NCBI GenBank assembly: GCA_910585255.1
Contig: CAJUEI010000051.1
Span: 1 to 19,078 of the forward strand
Direction: 5' to 3'
Source: an uncultured Lachnospiraceae bacterium
GTDB taxonomy: Bacteria; Bacillota; Clostridia; Lachnospirales; Lachnospiraceae
DNA: 19,078 nt
Part shown: positions 1 to 8,175 of the stretch, one piece after another
Layout of the letters: each line of letters starts with the position of its first letter
Position numbering within the stretch: the first letter of the stretch is position 1
The notes under the pieces: model-generated
Told to the model about the DNA's origin: nothing
Databases searched by the model: none
What the model saw: only the letters and a program-made list of their open reading frames with translations
Translations under genes and position numbers: made by a program

Positions 1-35
1 GGCATTTTTCCTCTCTTTTTTTCTTAAGTTCTCAC

Positions 36-167
36 CTATGGTGTTTAGCCCGCTGTACGGGCGAATTGCACCCCGGTCCGTCCGGGCGGATACACCTAGA
101 TTCAGAAGTCTTAGAGCTTCTGCTTTCTGGAGAGCGGAACAGTGTATCCTGATCTACTCTGGCGTCC
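36..167 (+). repeat. Structured repeat element, copy 1 (3' part only)
   Basis: This stretch matches the 3' part of the complete copy at 8176-8414. It has the GCCCG/CGGGC hairpin (48-62), the conserved segment through CACCCC, the second-stem strand around 102-120, the GAGAGCGGAACAG block (131-142) and the terminal CGTCC (163-167). The closing core stem is shortened to GGTG/CACC because the expected GGGGTG is replaced. Bases 1-35 do not match the 5' half, which is either outside the window, diverged or lost. Its terminal-stem strand (about 143-162) resembles that of copy 3 but differs at several positions. It lies just upstream of the ileS promoter. Confidence 0.85.
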
Positions 168-223
168 TGTTTGGAGATTTTTTCTTTTATTTGTGCTGGA
201 TTTTTATTTTTGTTTTTTTAGTC

Positions 224-252
224 TTGACAAGCAGGATAAATCTTTTTATAAT
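224..252 (+). promoter_or_regulatory. Sigma-A promoter of ileS
   Basis: A perfect TTGACA (224-229) and a perfect TATAAT (247-252) are separated by exactly 17 bases. Transcription would start near 259, just ahead of the T-box leader. The preceding stretch (about 173-220) is T-rich. Confidence 0.88.
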
Positions 253-258
253 TAGGGA

Positions 259-560
259 AATTATAAATTATTAAGGAAAGACGTAGATGAAGAGAGTAGA
301 TATTTTGTGAAACTTACAGAGAGTCGGAGGGATGAGAGCCGATAGCGGTAGCAGAGTATTGAAAATCACTTCGGAGTTGCTGGATTAAAAATAGGCAGGG
401 ATGGTTGGGAGACAGTCAGATGCCTGTAAGTAAATGCAGACGGGTTTCCTCCGTTAAAAGGAACTCATATTTACCCCGAAAGGGACTGTATGTTGGAATA
501 GGTGGTATAGCAAAGAAAGTGTGGTCTTTGTCCTGTTTGCAGGGCGGAGGCTTTTTTATT
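259..560 (+). promoter_or_regulatory. T-box riboswitch leader, isoleucine
   Basis: This is the untranslated leader of ileS. It carries a T-box core, AGGTGGTATAGC (500-511), whose TGG-type bulge binds the free acceptor end of uncharged tRNA. Immediately downstream is a strong terminator whose 5' strand contains TCCTG, able to pair alternatively with the T-box AGG to form the antiterminator. The upstream part contains an AGAGAG motif and paired segments (GTCGG with CCGAT, about 319-344) typical of stem I. A likely specifier codon is ATC (365-367), followed by A, which would read tRNA-Ile(GAU). The specifier is inferred, since I did not fold the RNA; the T-box and terminator are seen directly. 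Low charged tRNA-Ile should raise transcription of ileS and the kinase gene behind it. Confidence 0.9.
523..557 (+). terminator. T-box attenuator terminator
   Basis: A 13-bp stem (523-535 with 539-551, including several G-U pairs) with a 3-4 base loop is followed by six T residues (552-557). It ends 24 bases before the ileS start. Its 5' arm overlaps the antiterminator sequence, as expected of a T-box switch. Confidence 0.85.
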
Positions 561-581
561 TGTAGGAAAGGAGAAAATGCG

Positions 582-3500
582 GTGTATAATAAAGTGACAG
601 GCGACATGAATTTTGTTGCAAGGGAGAAAGAGGTTGAGCAGTTTTGGAAAGAGAATGATATCTTTAAGAAGAGTATGGAGCACAGAAAGGAGGGGGAAGT
701 TTATACTTTTTATGACGGACCGCCTACCGCTAATGGGAAACCTCATATTGGTCATGTGCTGACACGGGTAATTAAAGATATGATTCCTCGGTATCGTACC
801 ATGAAAGGGTATCTGGTTCCTCGGAAGGCTGGATGGGATACACATGGACTTCCTGTGGAGCTGGAAGTGGAGAAAATGCTTGGACTGGATGGAAAAGAGC
901 AGATTGAGGAGTATGGATTGGAGCCTTTTATCGGGTATTGTAAAGAAAGTGTGTGGAAGTATAAGGGGATGTGGGAGGATTTTTCTTCTACAGTTGGGTT
1001 TTGGGCAGATATGGAAGAGCCTTATGTGACGTATCACAATGATTTTATTGAATCGGAGTGGTGGGCATTGAAGCAGATCTGGGAGAGGAAGCTGCTGTAT
1101 AAAGGTTTTAAGATTGTGCCTTATTGTCCTCGCTGCGGAACACCGCTTTCCTCTCATGAGGTGGCACAGGGATATAAGGATGTAAAGGAACGCTCAGCTG
1201 TTGTTCGGTTTAAGGTAAAGGGGGAAGATGCCTATATTTTGGCTTGGACAACGACACCTTGGACATTGCCCTCGAATGTTGCACTTTGTGTAAATCCGGT
1301 GGAAAACTATGTGAAAGTAAAGACGGCGGACGGATATCAGTATTATTTGGCAGAGGCGTTGGCAGAGACGCTTTTAGGGGGAGAGAGGGCAACCGCTCCT
1401 TATGAGGTTGTAGAGCGTTATATTGGAAAGGATCTGGAGTATAAGGAGTATGAACCGCTTTTTGATTGTGCGGTTGGGATTTGTGAAAAACAGAATAAGA
1501 AGGCATTTTATGTTACTTGTGACTCTTATGTTACATTGACAGATGGTACTGGTGTAGTGCATATTGCCCCTGCTTTTGGTGAAGATGATGCGAAGGTGGG
1601 ACGGAATTATGATCTGCCGTTTGTGCAGTTGGTAAATGGAAAGGGAGAGATGACGAAGGAGACTTCTTATGCTGGAGTATTTTGTAAAAAGGCAGATCCT
1701 ATGATTTTAAAAGATCTGGATGCAAAGGGGCTTTTGTTTGATGCACCGAAGTTTGAACATAGCTATCCGCACTGCTGGAGATGTGATACGCCTTTGATTT
1801 ATTATGCGAGAGAGTCATGGTTTATTAAAATGACTGCAGTAAAAGAGGATTTAATCCGCAATAATAATACCATTCATTGGATTCCTGAGAGTATCGGAAA
1901 GGGACGCTTTGGGGATTGGCTGGAAAATGTGCAGGACTGGGGAATCAGTCGGAATCGGTATTGGGGAACACCGTTAAATATCTGGGAGTGTGAATGTGGA
2001 GAACAGCATGCAGTCGGCAGTATTCAGGAGTTAAAGGAATTGTCGGAGAATTGTCCAGAGGAGATTGAACTGCATCGACCGTTTATTGACACGGTAACGA
2101 TTCGCTGTCCAAAGTGCGGAAAAGAGATGAAGCGGGTTCCAGAAGTGATTGACTGCTGGTTTGATTCTGGGGCGATGCCTTTTGCACAGCATCACTATCC
2201 TTTTGAGAATAAGGAACTTTTTGAACAGCAGTTTCCGGCGGATTTTATCTCGGAAGCGGTGGATCAGACCAGAGGGTGGTTTTATTCTTTGCTGGCGGAA
2301 TCTACGTTGTTATTTAATCAGGCACCTTATAAGAATGTAATTGTATTGGGGCATGTGCAGGATGAGAATGGACAGAAAATGTCGAAATCAAAGGGAAATG
2401 CAGTCGATCCGTTTGAGGCACTAAAAAAGCATGGAGCAGATGCGATTCGCTGGTATTTCTATATTAATAGTGCTCCATGGCTTCCGAATCGGTTCCATGA
2501 CAAGGTTGTGACAGAGGGACAGCGTAAGTTTATGGGGACGCTGTGGAATACCTATGTATTTTTTGTTACTTATGCGAATATCGATCAATTTGATGCAACC
2601 CAATATGCATTGGAGTATGAAAAGCTTCCGGTTATGGATAAGTGGCTGCTGTCTAAGTTAAATACCGTGATTGGCGAAGTGGACAGTAATCTGGAAAATT
2701 ATCGGATTCCTGAAGCAGCAAGGGCACTGCAGGATTTTGTGGATGAGCTAAGTAACTGGTATGTAAGACGGTGCAGAGAGCGTTTTTGGGCAAAGGGAAT
2801 GGAGCAGGATAAGATTAATGCTTATATGACGTTGTATACGGCGTTGGTTGAGATCTGTAAGGCAGCTGCTCCGATGATTCCTTTTATGACAGAGGAAATT
2901 TATCAGAATTTGGTTCGCAGTATTGATCCAGAAGCACCAGAGAGTATTCATCTGTGTGATTTTCCTGTTGTCAATTCGGCTTTTATTGATACAAAGTTAG
3001 AAGCGGATATGGAAAAGGTATTAGAGATTGTGGTGTTGGGGCGTGCCTGCCGAAATGCTTCAAATAGAAAGAATCGGCAGCCGATGAAAGTGATGTTTGT
3101 AAAGATGGAAGGACATAATTTGTCTGAGTTTTATACAGATATTATTCGAGATGAACTGAATGTAAAAGAAGTACAGTTTACAGATGATGTGCGTGCGTTT
3201 ACTTCTTATAGCTTTAAACCGCAGCTTCGGACGTTGGGAAAACGGTTTGGAAAGCAGATCAATCGGCTGAAAGAACTACTTAGTACACTGAATGGAAACC
3301 AGGCAATGGATGAAATAAATGAGAGGGGAACACTTACCGTTGTTTTAGACGGAAAGGAAGAAGTGTTAGAAAAAGAGGATCTTTTAATTGATGCAGCTCA
3401 GGTAGAGGGGTATGTGTCAGACAGTGAGAAGGGGATCACGGTTGTATTGGATACAAATCTTACAGAGGAATTGATTGAAGAGGGATATGTTCGGGAGCTG

Positions 3501-3728
3501 ATTAGTAAAATTCAGACTATGCGGAAGGAAGCTGGGTTTGAAGTAACGGATCGGATTTTGGTATATCAGGATAAAAATGAAAAAATTGCCGGGATTTTGC
3601 AGAAGTATGGTGAAGAGATTCGAAGAGTAGTACTTGCAGAAGAGATTTTGACGGGACAGATAAACGGCTATACAAAGGAATGGGATATTAATGGAGAGAA
3701 TAGTTTAATTGGGGTAGAAAAAAGATAG
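582..3728 (+). CDS. ileS: Isoleucyl-tRNA synthetase
   Basis: Cytoplasmic class I aminoacyl-tRNA synthetase charging tRNA-Ile. The open frame extends upstream through the T-box leader, so the start was chosen at GTG 582: AGGAG at 569-573 gives 8 bases of spacing and the protein then begins VYNKV, as in relatives. This gives 1048 residues. The HIGH motif is at about residues 55-58 and KMSKS at 599-603. WDTHGLPVE follows HIGH, and CPRC (about 182-185) and CWRC (about 398) look metal-binding. The central insert is the editing domain that removes mischarged valine. Length and the THGLPVE and SSHEVAQGYK signatures fit the longer, eukaryote-like type 2 IleRS class rather than the roughly 930-residue type 1 enzyme. 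It is the first gene of a T-box-controlled transcript. Confidence 0.97.
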   Translation: MYNKVTGDMNFVAREKEVEQFWKENDIFKKSMEHRKEGEVYTFYDGPPTANGKPHIGHVLTRVIKDMIPRYRTMKGYLVPRKAGWDTHGLPVELEVEKMLGLDGKEQIEEYGLEPFIGYCKESVWKYKGMWEDFSSTVGFWADMEEPYVTYHNDFIESEWWALKQIWERKLLYKGFKIVPYCPRCGTPLSSHEVAQGYKDVKERSAVVRFKVKGEDAYILAWTTTPWTLPSNVALCVNPVENYVKVKTADGYQYYLAEALAETLLGGERATAPYEVVERYIGKDLEYKEYEPLFDCAVGICEKQNKKAFYVTCDSYVTLTDGTGVVHIAPAFGEDDAKVGRNYDLPFVQLVNGKGEMTKETSYAGVFCKKADPMILKDLDAKGLLFDAPKFEHSYPHCWRCDTPLIYYARESWFIKMTAVKEDLIRNNNTIHWIPESIGKGRFGDWLENVQDWGISRNRYWGTPLNIWECECGEQHAVGSIQELKELSENCPEEIELHRPFIDTVTIRCPKCGKEMKRVPEVIDCWFDSGAMPFAQHHYPFENKELFEQQFPADFISEAVDQTRGWFYSLLAESTLLFNQAPYKNVIVLGHVQDENGQKMSKSKGNAVDPFEALKKHGADAIRWYFYINSAPWLPNRFHDKVVTEGQRKFMGTLWNTYVFFVTYANIDQFDATQYALEYEKLPVMDKWLLSKLNTVIGEVDSNLENYRIPEAARALQDFVDELSNWYVRRCRERFWAKGMEQDKINAYMTLYTALVEICKAAAPMIPFMTEEIYQNLVRSIDPEAPESIHLCDFPVVNSAFIDTKLEADMEKVLEIVVLGRACRNASNRKNRQPMKVMFVKMEGHNLSEFYTDIIRDELNVKEVQFTDDVRAFTSYSFKPQLRTLGKRFGKQINRLKELLSTLNGNQAMDEINERGTLTVVLDGKEEVLEKEDLLIDAAQVEGYVSDSEKGITVVLDTNLTEELIEEGYVRELISKIQTMRKEAGFEVTDRILVYQDKNEKIAGILQKYGEEIRRVVLAEEILTGQINGYTKEWDINGENSLIGVEKR

Positions 3729-3744
3729 AAGAGGTTTGATTGGT

Positions 3745-4929
3745 TTGCTGGATATCGTTTATGAGGACAAATTTTATATTATTTATAGGATAGTATTATT
3801 GTTGATTTTTGCCTATATGGAGATTTCCTCTATCTGGCTGACACGTCCACAGGAGCTTAAAGCCTTAAAAGAGTGGGGAAAGAGTGGTTTGGTTTTAATA
3901 ATTTCCTTTTTATTCTCCTTTGGTTATTCCGTAGAAATTCTTTTAGGGCTTAATCGTATTTTATTTTTTTCAGATTTATTCAGGCATATTAATTTTGCTT
4001 TGGAGGCGGTTTATCTGGCGATTCCGCTTACTTATGCGGGACTGATGGTAATTGCGATAAAGAGAAAAGGAGGCAGGTATCCCTATACAAATCGAGAAAT
4101 ATTTATTTTGATTTTATGCTCAATCTGTTTTTCAAGACTGCTGCTTATAACAGCGAATACTGCTGTAAAGAAGGCATATCTTTCTCCTGTTGCTTTAGGA
4201 ATGACAGGGATTGGGCTGATGATTCTTTTTCTTTATTTTTTTTTGACGGCAGTGTTTTTTCGGTATTTTATACAAAAAGAAAATGAAAAGACATTGCTGG
4301 AAATCAATGGATATATGAGTAAAACACTGCAGTATTATGAAAGTCAGATTCGGCTGCAGACGGAACTGTATAGCTTGTATCATGATATGAAAAAACATTT
4401 TTTTGCCGTAAGTCAGATGAAGGATATCAGTGAAGTGCATACTTATATAGAAGAATTGTACGGGAGTCTGACTAGGGCAGAATCCTATTATCATACTGGA
4501 AGCAATATGGCAGATATTATATTAAATGATAAAAAGCAGGCGGCACAGAAAGCACAGACTGCAATGGAGGTTGTAATAGAAGAGGGATGTCTTTCTATAC
4601 TGAGAAATGAGGATATTTGTACGATATTTGTTAATGCGTTAGACAATGCTTTAGAGGCGTGCGAAAAGCAGAAGAGCCGTCAGAGATATATTGTGGTAAA
4701 AGCATTTGAAAGACAATCTTTTCTTATTATTTGTATAAAAAACAGTATTGAACATGCCCCTCAGAAAAGAAGGGGAGAATTGGTTACAGAGAAGAAGGAA
4801 CATACACTGCATGGATATGGAATAAAAAGTATTTGCCTAGCAGTTGAAAGATACCAGGGAGAGGTGTATTTTTCTAATACAGATAGAGAATTTATCTTGT
4901 CGATTAGGATTGAAAAAGGAAATAATTAA
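3745..4929 (+). CDS. GHKL-type sensor histidine kinase (AgrC/LytS-like), orphan
   Basis: Membrane sensor kinase of about 394 residues. The N-terminal half has roughly five hydrophobic segments (first near residues 10-30, last near 150-175), then a helical linker. The histidine motif HDMKKH follows, then an N-box NALDNALEAC and a G-box HGYGIKSI, the pattern of the AgrC/NatK group of peptide- or stress-sensing kinases. The start is uncertain: TTG 3745 has GAGG 10 bases upstream, while the in-frame TTG 3736 lies only 1 base after it. It begins 7-16 bases after ileS with no terminator between, so it is probably co-transcribed and under T-box control. No LytTR or other response regulator is present in the window. 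The ligand is unknown. Confidence 0.85.
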   Translation: MLDIVYEDKFYIIYRIVLLLIFAYMEISSIWLTRPQELKALKEWGKSGLVLIISFLFSFGYSVEILLGLNRILFFSDLFRHINFALEAVYLAIPLTYAGLMVIAIKRKGGRYPYTNREIFILILCSICFSRLLLITANTAVKKAYLSPVALGMTGIGLMILFLYFFLTAVFFRYFIQKENEKTLLEINGYMSKTLQYYESQIRLQTELYSLYHDMKKHFFAVSQMKDISEVHTYIEELYGSLTRAESYYHTGSNMADIILNDKKQAAQKAQTAMEVVIEEGCLSILRNEDICTIFVNALDNALEACEKQKSRQRYIVVKAFERQSFLIICIKNSIEHAPQKRRGELVTEKKEHTLHGYGIKSICLAVERYQGEVYFSNTDREFILSIRIEKGNN

Positions 4930-4940
4930 GAACAGATAGA

Positions 4941-4967
4941 AAAAACCTGTAAGATCTATCGGTTTTT
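4941..4967 (+). terminator. Possible terminator after the kinase gene
   Basis: AAAAACC (4941-4947) can pair with GGTTTTT (4961-4967) across a 13-base loop, ending in a T run. The stem is A/T-dominated and weak, so read-through into the phosphorylase gene is possible. Confidence 0.4.
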
Positions 4968-4969
4968 GC

Positions 4970-4998
4970 TTGTATAACCGAATTAAATTGGTTATAAT
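4970..4998 (+). promoter_or_regulatory. Promoter of glycogen phosphorylase with overlapping inverted repeat
   Basis: TTGTAT (4970-4975) and a perfect TATAAT (4993-4998) are 17 bases apart. A perfect 7-bp inverted repeat, TATAACC (4973-4979) and GGTTATA (4990-4996), lies across both elements. That is the position expected of a repressor operator, though no regulator is identified. The predicted start near 5005 leaves a leader of about 75 bases. Confidence 0.6.
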
Positions 4999-5080
4999 TA
5001 GGAGGAAAGATGAGTAGGTCATCTGAAACAGCAGTATTAGCCTAAGAAAAATTCACAGAATTAAGAGGAGGGTATTAACG

Positions 5081-7549
5081 TTGAGTAACCGCAAATTTGA
5101 CAAAGAATTTTTTAAAAGAAGTGTTGTCTATAATGTAAAGACTCTGTACAGAAAACCAATGCAGGAGGCTACACCAGAGCAGATTTTTCAAGCTGTATCT
5201 TATGCAGTAAAGGATGCCATTATTGATGCTTGGCTGGCTACACAGAAAGAATATGAGAGATCCGATCCAAAGACGGTTTATTATTTGTCAATGGAATTTT
5301 TAATGGGAAGAGCACTTGGAAACAGCTTGATTAATTTGACATTTTATGATGGTGTAAAGGAAGCAATGGAAGAACTGGGAGTGGATCTCAATGTGATTGA
5401 AGATCAGGAACCAGATGCAGCATTGGGAAATGGTGGTTTGGGAAGACTTGCCGCTTGTTTCTTAGATTCTCTTGCATCTTTAGGATATTCGGCATATGGC
5501 TGCGGGATTCGTTATCGCTATGGAATGTTTATGCAGAAGATTGAGGATGGTTATCAGATTGAGGCACCAGATGACTGGTTAAAGAATCGGAATCCATTTG
5601 AAATCCGTCGGGATGAGTATGCAACAGAGGTAAAATTCGGCGGTTATGTACGAATGGATCGAGATTCAAACGGAAGAGATATGTTTATTCAGGAAGGCTA
5701 TCAGGTAGTTCGGGCTGTACCTTATGATATGCCAGTAGTGGGATATGGCAATAATGTAATTAATACATTAAGAATCTGGGATGCAGAACCAGTACATCGT
5801 TTTAATTTAGCATCATTTGACCGAGGAGATTACCAGAAGGCAGTGGAGCAGGAGAACCTGGCAAGAAATATTGTAGAGGTTTTATATCCAAATGACAATC
5901 ACTATGCAGGAAAAGAGCTGCGGTTAAAACAGCAGTATTTCTTTGTATCGGCAAGTATTCAAACGGCAGTAAGAAAATATAAAGATAAGCATGGAGATGT
6001 CAGAAAACTCTATGAAAAGGTAACATTCCAGTTAAATGATACTCATCCGTCTGTAACCGTTGCAGAATTGATGCGGATTTTAATGGATGAAGAGGGCTTA
6101 GAGTGGAATGAGGCATGGGAGGTTACTACAAAGACTTGTGCTTATACCAATCATACGATTATGTCAGAAGCGTTGGAAAAGTGGCCAATTGATCTGTTTG
6201 CCAGACTGCTTCCAAGAATTTATCAGATTGTAGAGGAGATTAACCGCAGATTTGAACGGGAGATTCAGGAACGCTATCCAAATCAGCCGGAGAAGGTAGA
6301 AGCAATGGCTATTCTCTACAATGGACAGGTAAGAATGGCAAATCTTGCGATTGTAGGAGGATTCTCGGTAAATGGTGTAGCACAGCTTCATACAGAAATT
6401 TTAAAGAAAGAAACGCTGCGTGATTTTTATCAGATGATGCCGGAGAAGTTTAATAATAAAACCAATGGAATTACACAGAGAAGATTCCTGTTACATGGAA
6501 ATCCGCTGCTTGCAAAGTGGGTAACGGATCATATCGGAGACGGCTGGATTACAGATTTAAAGCAGATGGATAAGCTGACGCCGCTTGCAGATGACAAGCA
6601 GGCACAGAAAGAGTTTATGGATATCAAGTATCAAAATAAAGTCCGTCTGGCAAAATATATTAAAGAGCACAACGGAATTGAAGTCGATCCGAATTCGATA
6701 TTTGATGTGCAGGTAAAGCGGCTGCATGAATATAAGAGACAGCTTTTAAATATTTTGCATGTAATGTATCTGTATAATCAGATTAAAGAGAATCCAGAGA
6801 TGAAATTCTATCCAAGAACCTTTATCTTTGGTGCAAAGGCAGCAGCAGGCTACCGCCGGGCAAAACTGACTATTAAGTTAATTAATAGCGTTGCAGATGT
6901 TATCAATCAGGATACTTCTATCAATGGAAAGATAAAAGTAGTATTTATTGAAAATTATCGGGTATCCAATGCGGAAATTATTTTTGCGGCAGCAGATGTA
7001 AGTGAGCAGATTTCGACTGCAAGTAAAGAGGCTTCTGGTACTGGAAATATGAAATTTATGTTAAATGGTGCTCCGACTCTTGGAACAATGGATGGTGCAA
7101 ATATTGAGATTGTAGAAGAAGTTGGTAAGGAAAATGCATTTATCTTTGGGTTAAGTTCAGATGAAGTAATTGCTTACGAGAGCAATGGAAAATATGATCC
7201 GATGGAGATCTATAATGAGGATGCAGATATTCGAAAAGTATTGATGCAGTTGGTAAATGGATTTTATTCTCCTGAGAATCCAGAATTATTCCGTGAAATT
7301 TATGATTCTCTTTTAAATACAAAGCAGAGCGATAAGGCGGATACTTATTTTATATTAAAGGATTTCCGCTCGTATGCTGCAGCCCAGGTACAGGTAGAAC
7401 AGGCATATCTGGATACAGAGAGATGGGCAAGAATGGCAATATTAAATACGGCAAAATGCGGGAAGTTCTCTTCTGACCGTACAATACAGGAATATGTTAA
7501 TGATATCTGGAAGTTAGATCCGGTTACAGTAGAATTAATAGAAGAATAA
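5081..7549 (+). CDS. glgP: Glycogen/starch phosphorylase (GT35)
   Basis: Cytoplasmic enzyme that removes glucose units from glycogen or maltodextrins by phosphorolysis, giving glucose 1-phosphate. At 822 residues it has the normal full length. Landmarks include LGNGGLGRLAACFLDS, ETNH-like TNHT, KRLHEYKRQ (about residues 545-553) and the pyridoxal phosphate site SGTGNMKF, in which the Schiff-base lysine is about residue 658, followed by GTMDGANIE. The start codon is TTG, placed 9 bases after AGGAGG (5066-5071). It stands alone: no other glycogen gene (branching enzyme, synthase, debranching enzyme) is nearby. It has its own promoter and terminator. Identity is very secure; the preference for glycogen over maltodextrin cannot be read from the sequence. 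Confidence 0.97.
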   Translation: MSNRKFDKEFFKRSVVYNVKTLYRKPMQEATPEQIFQAVSYAVKDAIIDAWLATQKEYERSDPKTVYYLSMEFLMGRALGNSLINLTFYDGVKEAMEELGVDLNVIEDQEPDAALGNGGLGRLAACFLDSLASLGYSAYGCGIRYRYGMFMQKIEDGYQIEAPDDWLKNRNPFEIRRDEYATEVKFGGYVRMDRDSNGRDMFIQEGYQVVRAVPYDMPVVGYGNNVINTLRIWDAEPVHRFNLASFDRGDYQKAVEQENLARNIVEVLYPNDNHYAGKELRLKQQYFFVSASIQTAVRKYKDKHGDVRKLYEKVTFQLNDTHPSVTVAELMRILMDEEGLEWNEAWEVTTKTCAYTNHTIMSEALEKWPIDLFARLLPRIYQIVEEINRRFEREIQERYPNQPEKVEAMAILYNGQVRMANLAIVGGFSVNGVAQLHTEILKKETLRDFYQMMPEKFNNKTNGITQRRFLLHGNPLLAKWVTDHIGDGWITDLKQMDKLTPLADDKQAQKEFMDIKYQNKVRLAKYIKEHNGIEVDPNSIFDVQVKRLHEYKRQLLNILHVMYLYNQIKENPEMKFYPRTFIFGAKAAAGYRRAKLTIKLINSVADVINQDTSINGKIKVVFIENYRVSNAEIIFAAADVSEQISTASKEASGTGNMKFMLNGAPTLGTMDGANIEIVEEVGKENAFIFGLSSDEVIAYESNGKYDPMEIYNEDADIRKVLMQLVNGFYSPENPELFREIYDSLLNTKQSDKADTYFILKDFRSYAAAQVQVEQAYLDTERWARMAILNTAKCGKFSSDRTIQEYVNDIWKLDPVTVELIEE

Positions 7550-7615
7550 GTTTTATACTGTTTTAATGTCAGTTTAATATTGGTTATTTGATAATGGATT
7601 GTAATTAGATAGAAG

Positions 7616-7649
7616 AAAAGGTCGAAGACAAGTAGGTTTTCGGCCTTTT
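7616..7649 (+). terminator. Rho-independent terminator after glgP
   Basis: AAAAGGTCGAA (7616-7626) pairs with the 3' arm at 7639-7649 (11 bp, one G-T pair), ending in a short T run. It separates glgP from the repeat region. Confidence 0.75.
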
Positions 7650-7663
7650 GGTTTTGGAGGGGA

Positions 7664-7917
7664 GGACGCTGGAGTGGGGAAACGATCCCTTCCCGCTGTT
7701 CCGCTCTACGGAAAGTAAGAAAGTCTAATGCTTCTGAATCTACCTGCATCCAACCGGACGGACCGGGGTGCAATTCGCCCGTGCAACGGGCTAAACACAC
7801 CCCTTTTTTTGCCATTCGAGAATGGCAAAAAATCCTAGTCGATCGACAGAAGCATAAGACTTTCTAACTTTCCTCCGAAGTCACATCGGAAAGGGATCGT
7901 TTCCCCACTCCAGCTGT
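7664..7917 (-). repeat. Structured repeat element, copy 2 (complete, minus orientation)
   Basis: This 254-bp imperfect long hairpin reads on the minus strand. Terminal stem: 7668-7691 pairs perfectly with 7891-7914 (24 bp). Second stem: 7710-7736 pairs with 7847-7873 (25 of 27, with two like-base mismatches). Core: GGGGTG/CACCCC around a GCCCG/CGGGC hairpin, a CCGG-TCCGT-CCGG segment, and a GCCATT/AATGGC hairpin flanked by A and T runs (about 7804-7832). In element orientation it begins ACAG and ends CGTCC, as copy 3 does. There is no coding potential and no transposase. The core is nearly identical to copy 3, while the terminal stem is different in sequence but still paired. Confidence 0.9.
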
Positions 7918-7932
7918 TTTTTCCTGCTGATA

Positions 7933-8157
7933 CATATTTGGTTGACTCATGCATTCATAGAGAAATAGAAAATAAAATATATTTGGTTGATTCATGTATC
8001 TACAGAGAAACAAAAAATAAAATATATTTGGTTGATTCATATATCCGCAGAGAAACGGAAAATAAAATGTATTTAGTTGACTCATATATCCGCAGAGAAA
8101 CGGAAAATAAAACGTATTTAGTTGACTTATGTATCCATATAGGAGTAAAAAACGAGA
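7933..8157 (+). repeat. Five 45-bp tandem repeats between inverted element copies
   Basis: Five head-to-tail 45-bp units begin at 7933, 7978, 8023, 8068 and 8113. Units 2-4 are very similar; units 1 and 5 are more diverged, the last third of unit 5 most of all. Each unit carries TATTTGGTTGAYTCAT near its start and ends in AAAATAAAA. The period is a multiple of three and both strands stay open. The plus reading repeats a 15-residue peptide like YLVDSYIRRETENKM; the minus reading is hydrophobic. No ribosome binding site or ATG supports translation. There are no unique spacers, so this is not CRISPR. It fills the gap between copies 2 and 3. Confidence 0.9.
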
Positions 8158-8175
8158 CGTAGATTGTGAGACAAT

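Noticed and set aside
405..581. N-terminal extension of the ileS frame through the T-box leader
   Set aside because: It overlaps the T-box and terminator; GTG 582 has a well-placed ribosome binding site and gives the usual protein start.
5010..5045. Eleven-codon leader peptide (MSRSSETAVLA) after an AGGAGG, upstream of glgP
   Set aside because: The predicted transcription start near 5005 would remove most of its ribosome binding site, and there is no attenuator structure or codon bias to support it.
7345..7815. 156-residue minus-strand open frame
   Set aside because: It is a shadow of the glgP 3' end and copy 2 of the repeat.
7933..8157. CRISPR-like array
   Set aside because: The units are contiguous 45-bp repeats with no unique spacers and no cas genes nearby.
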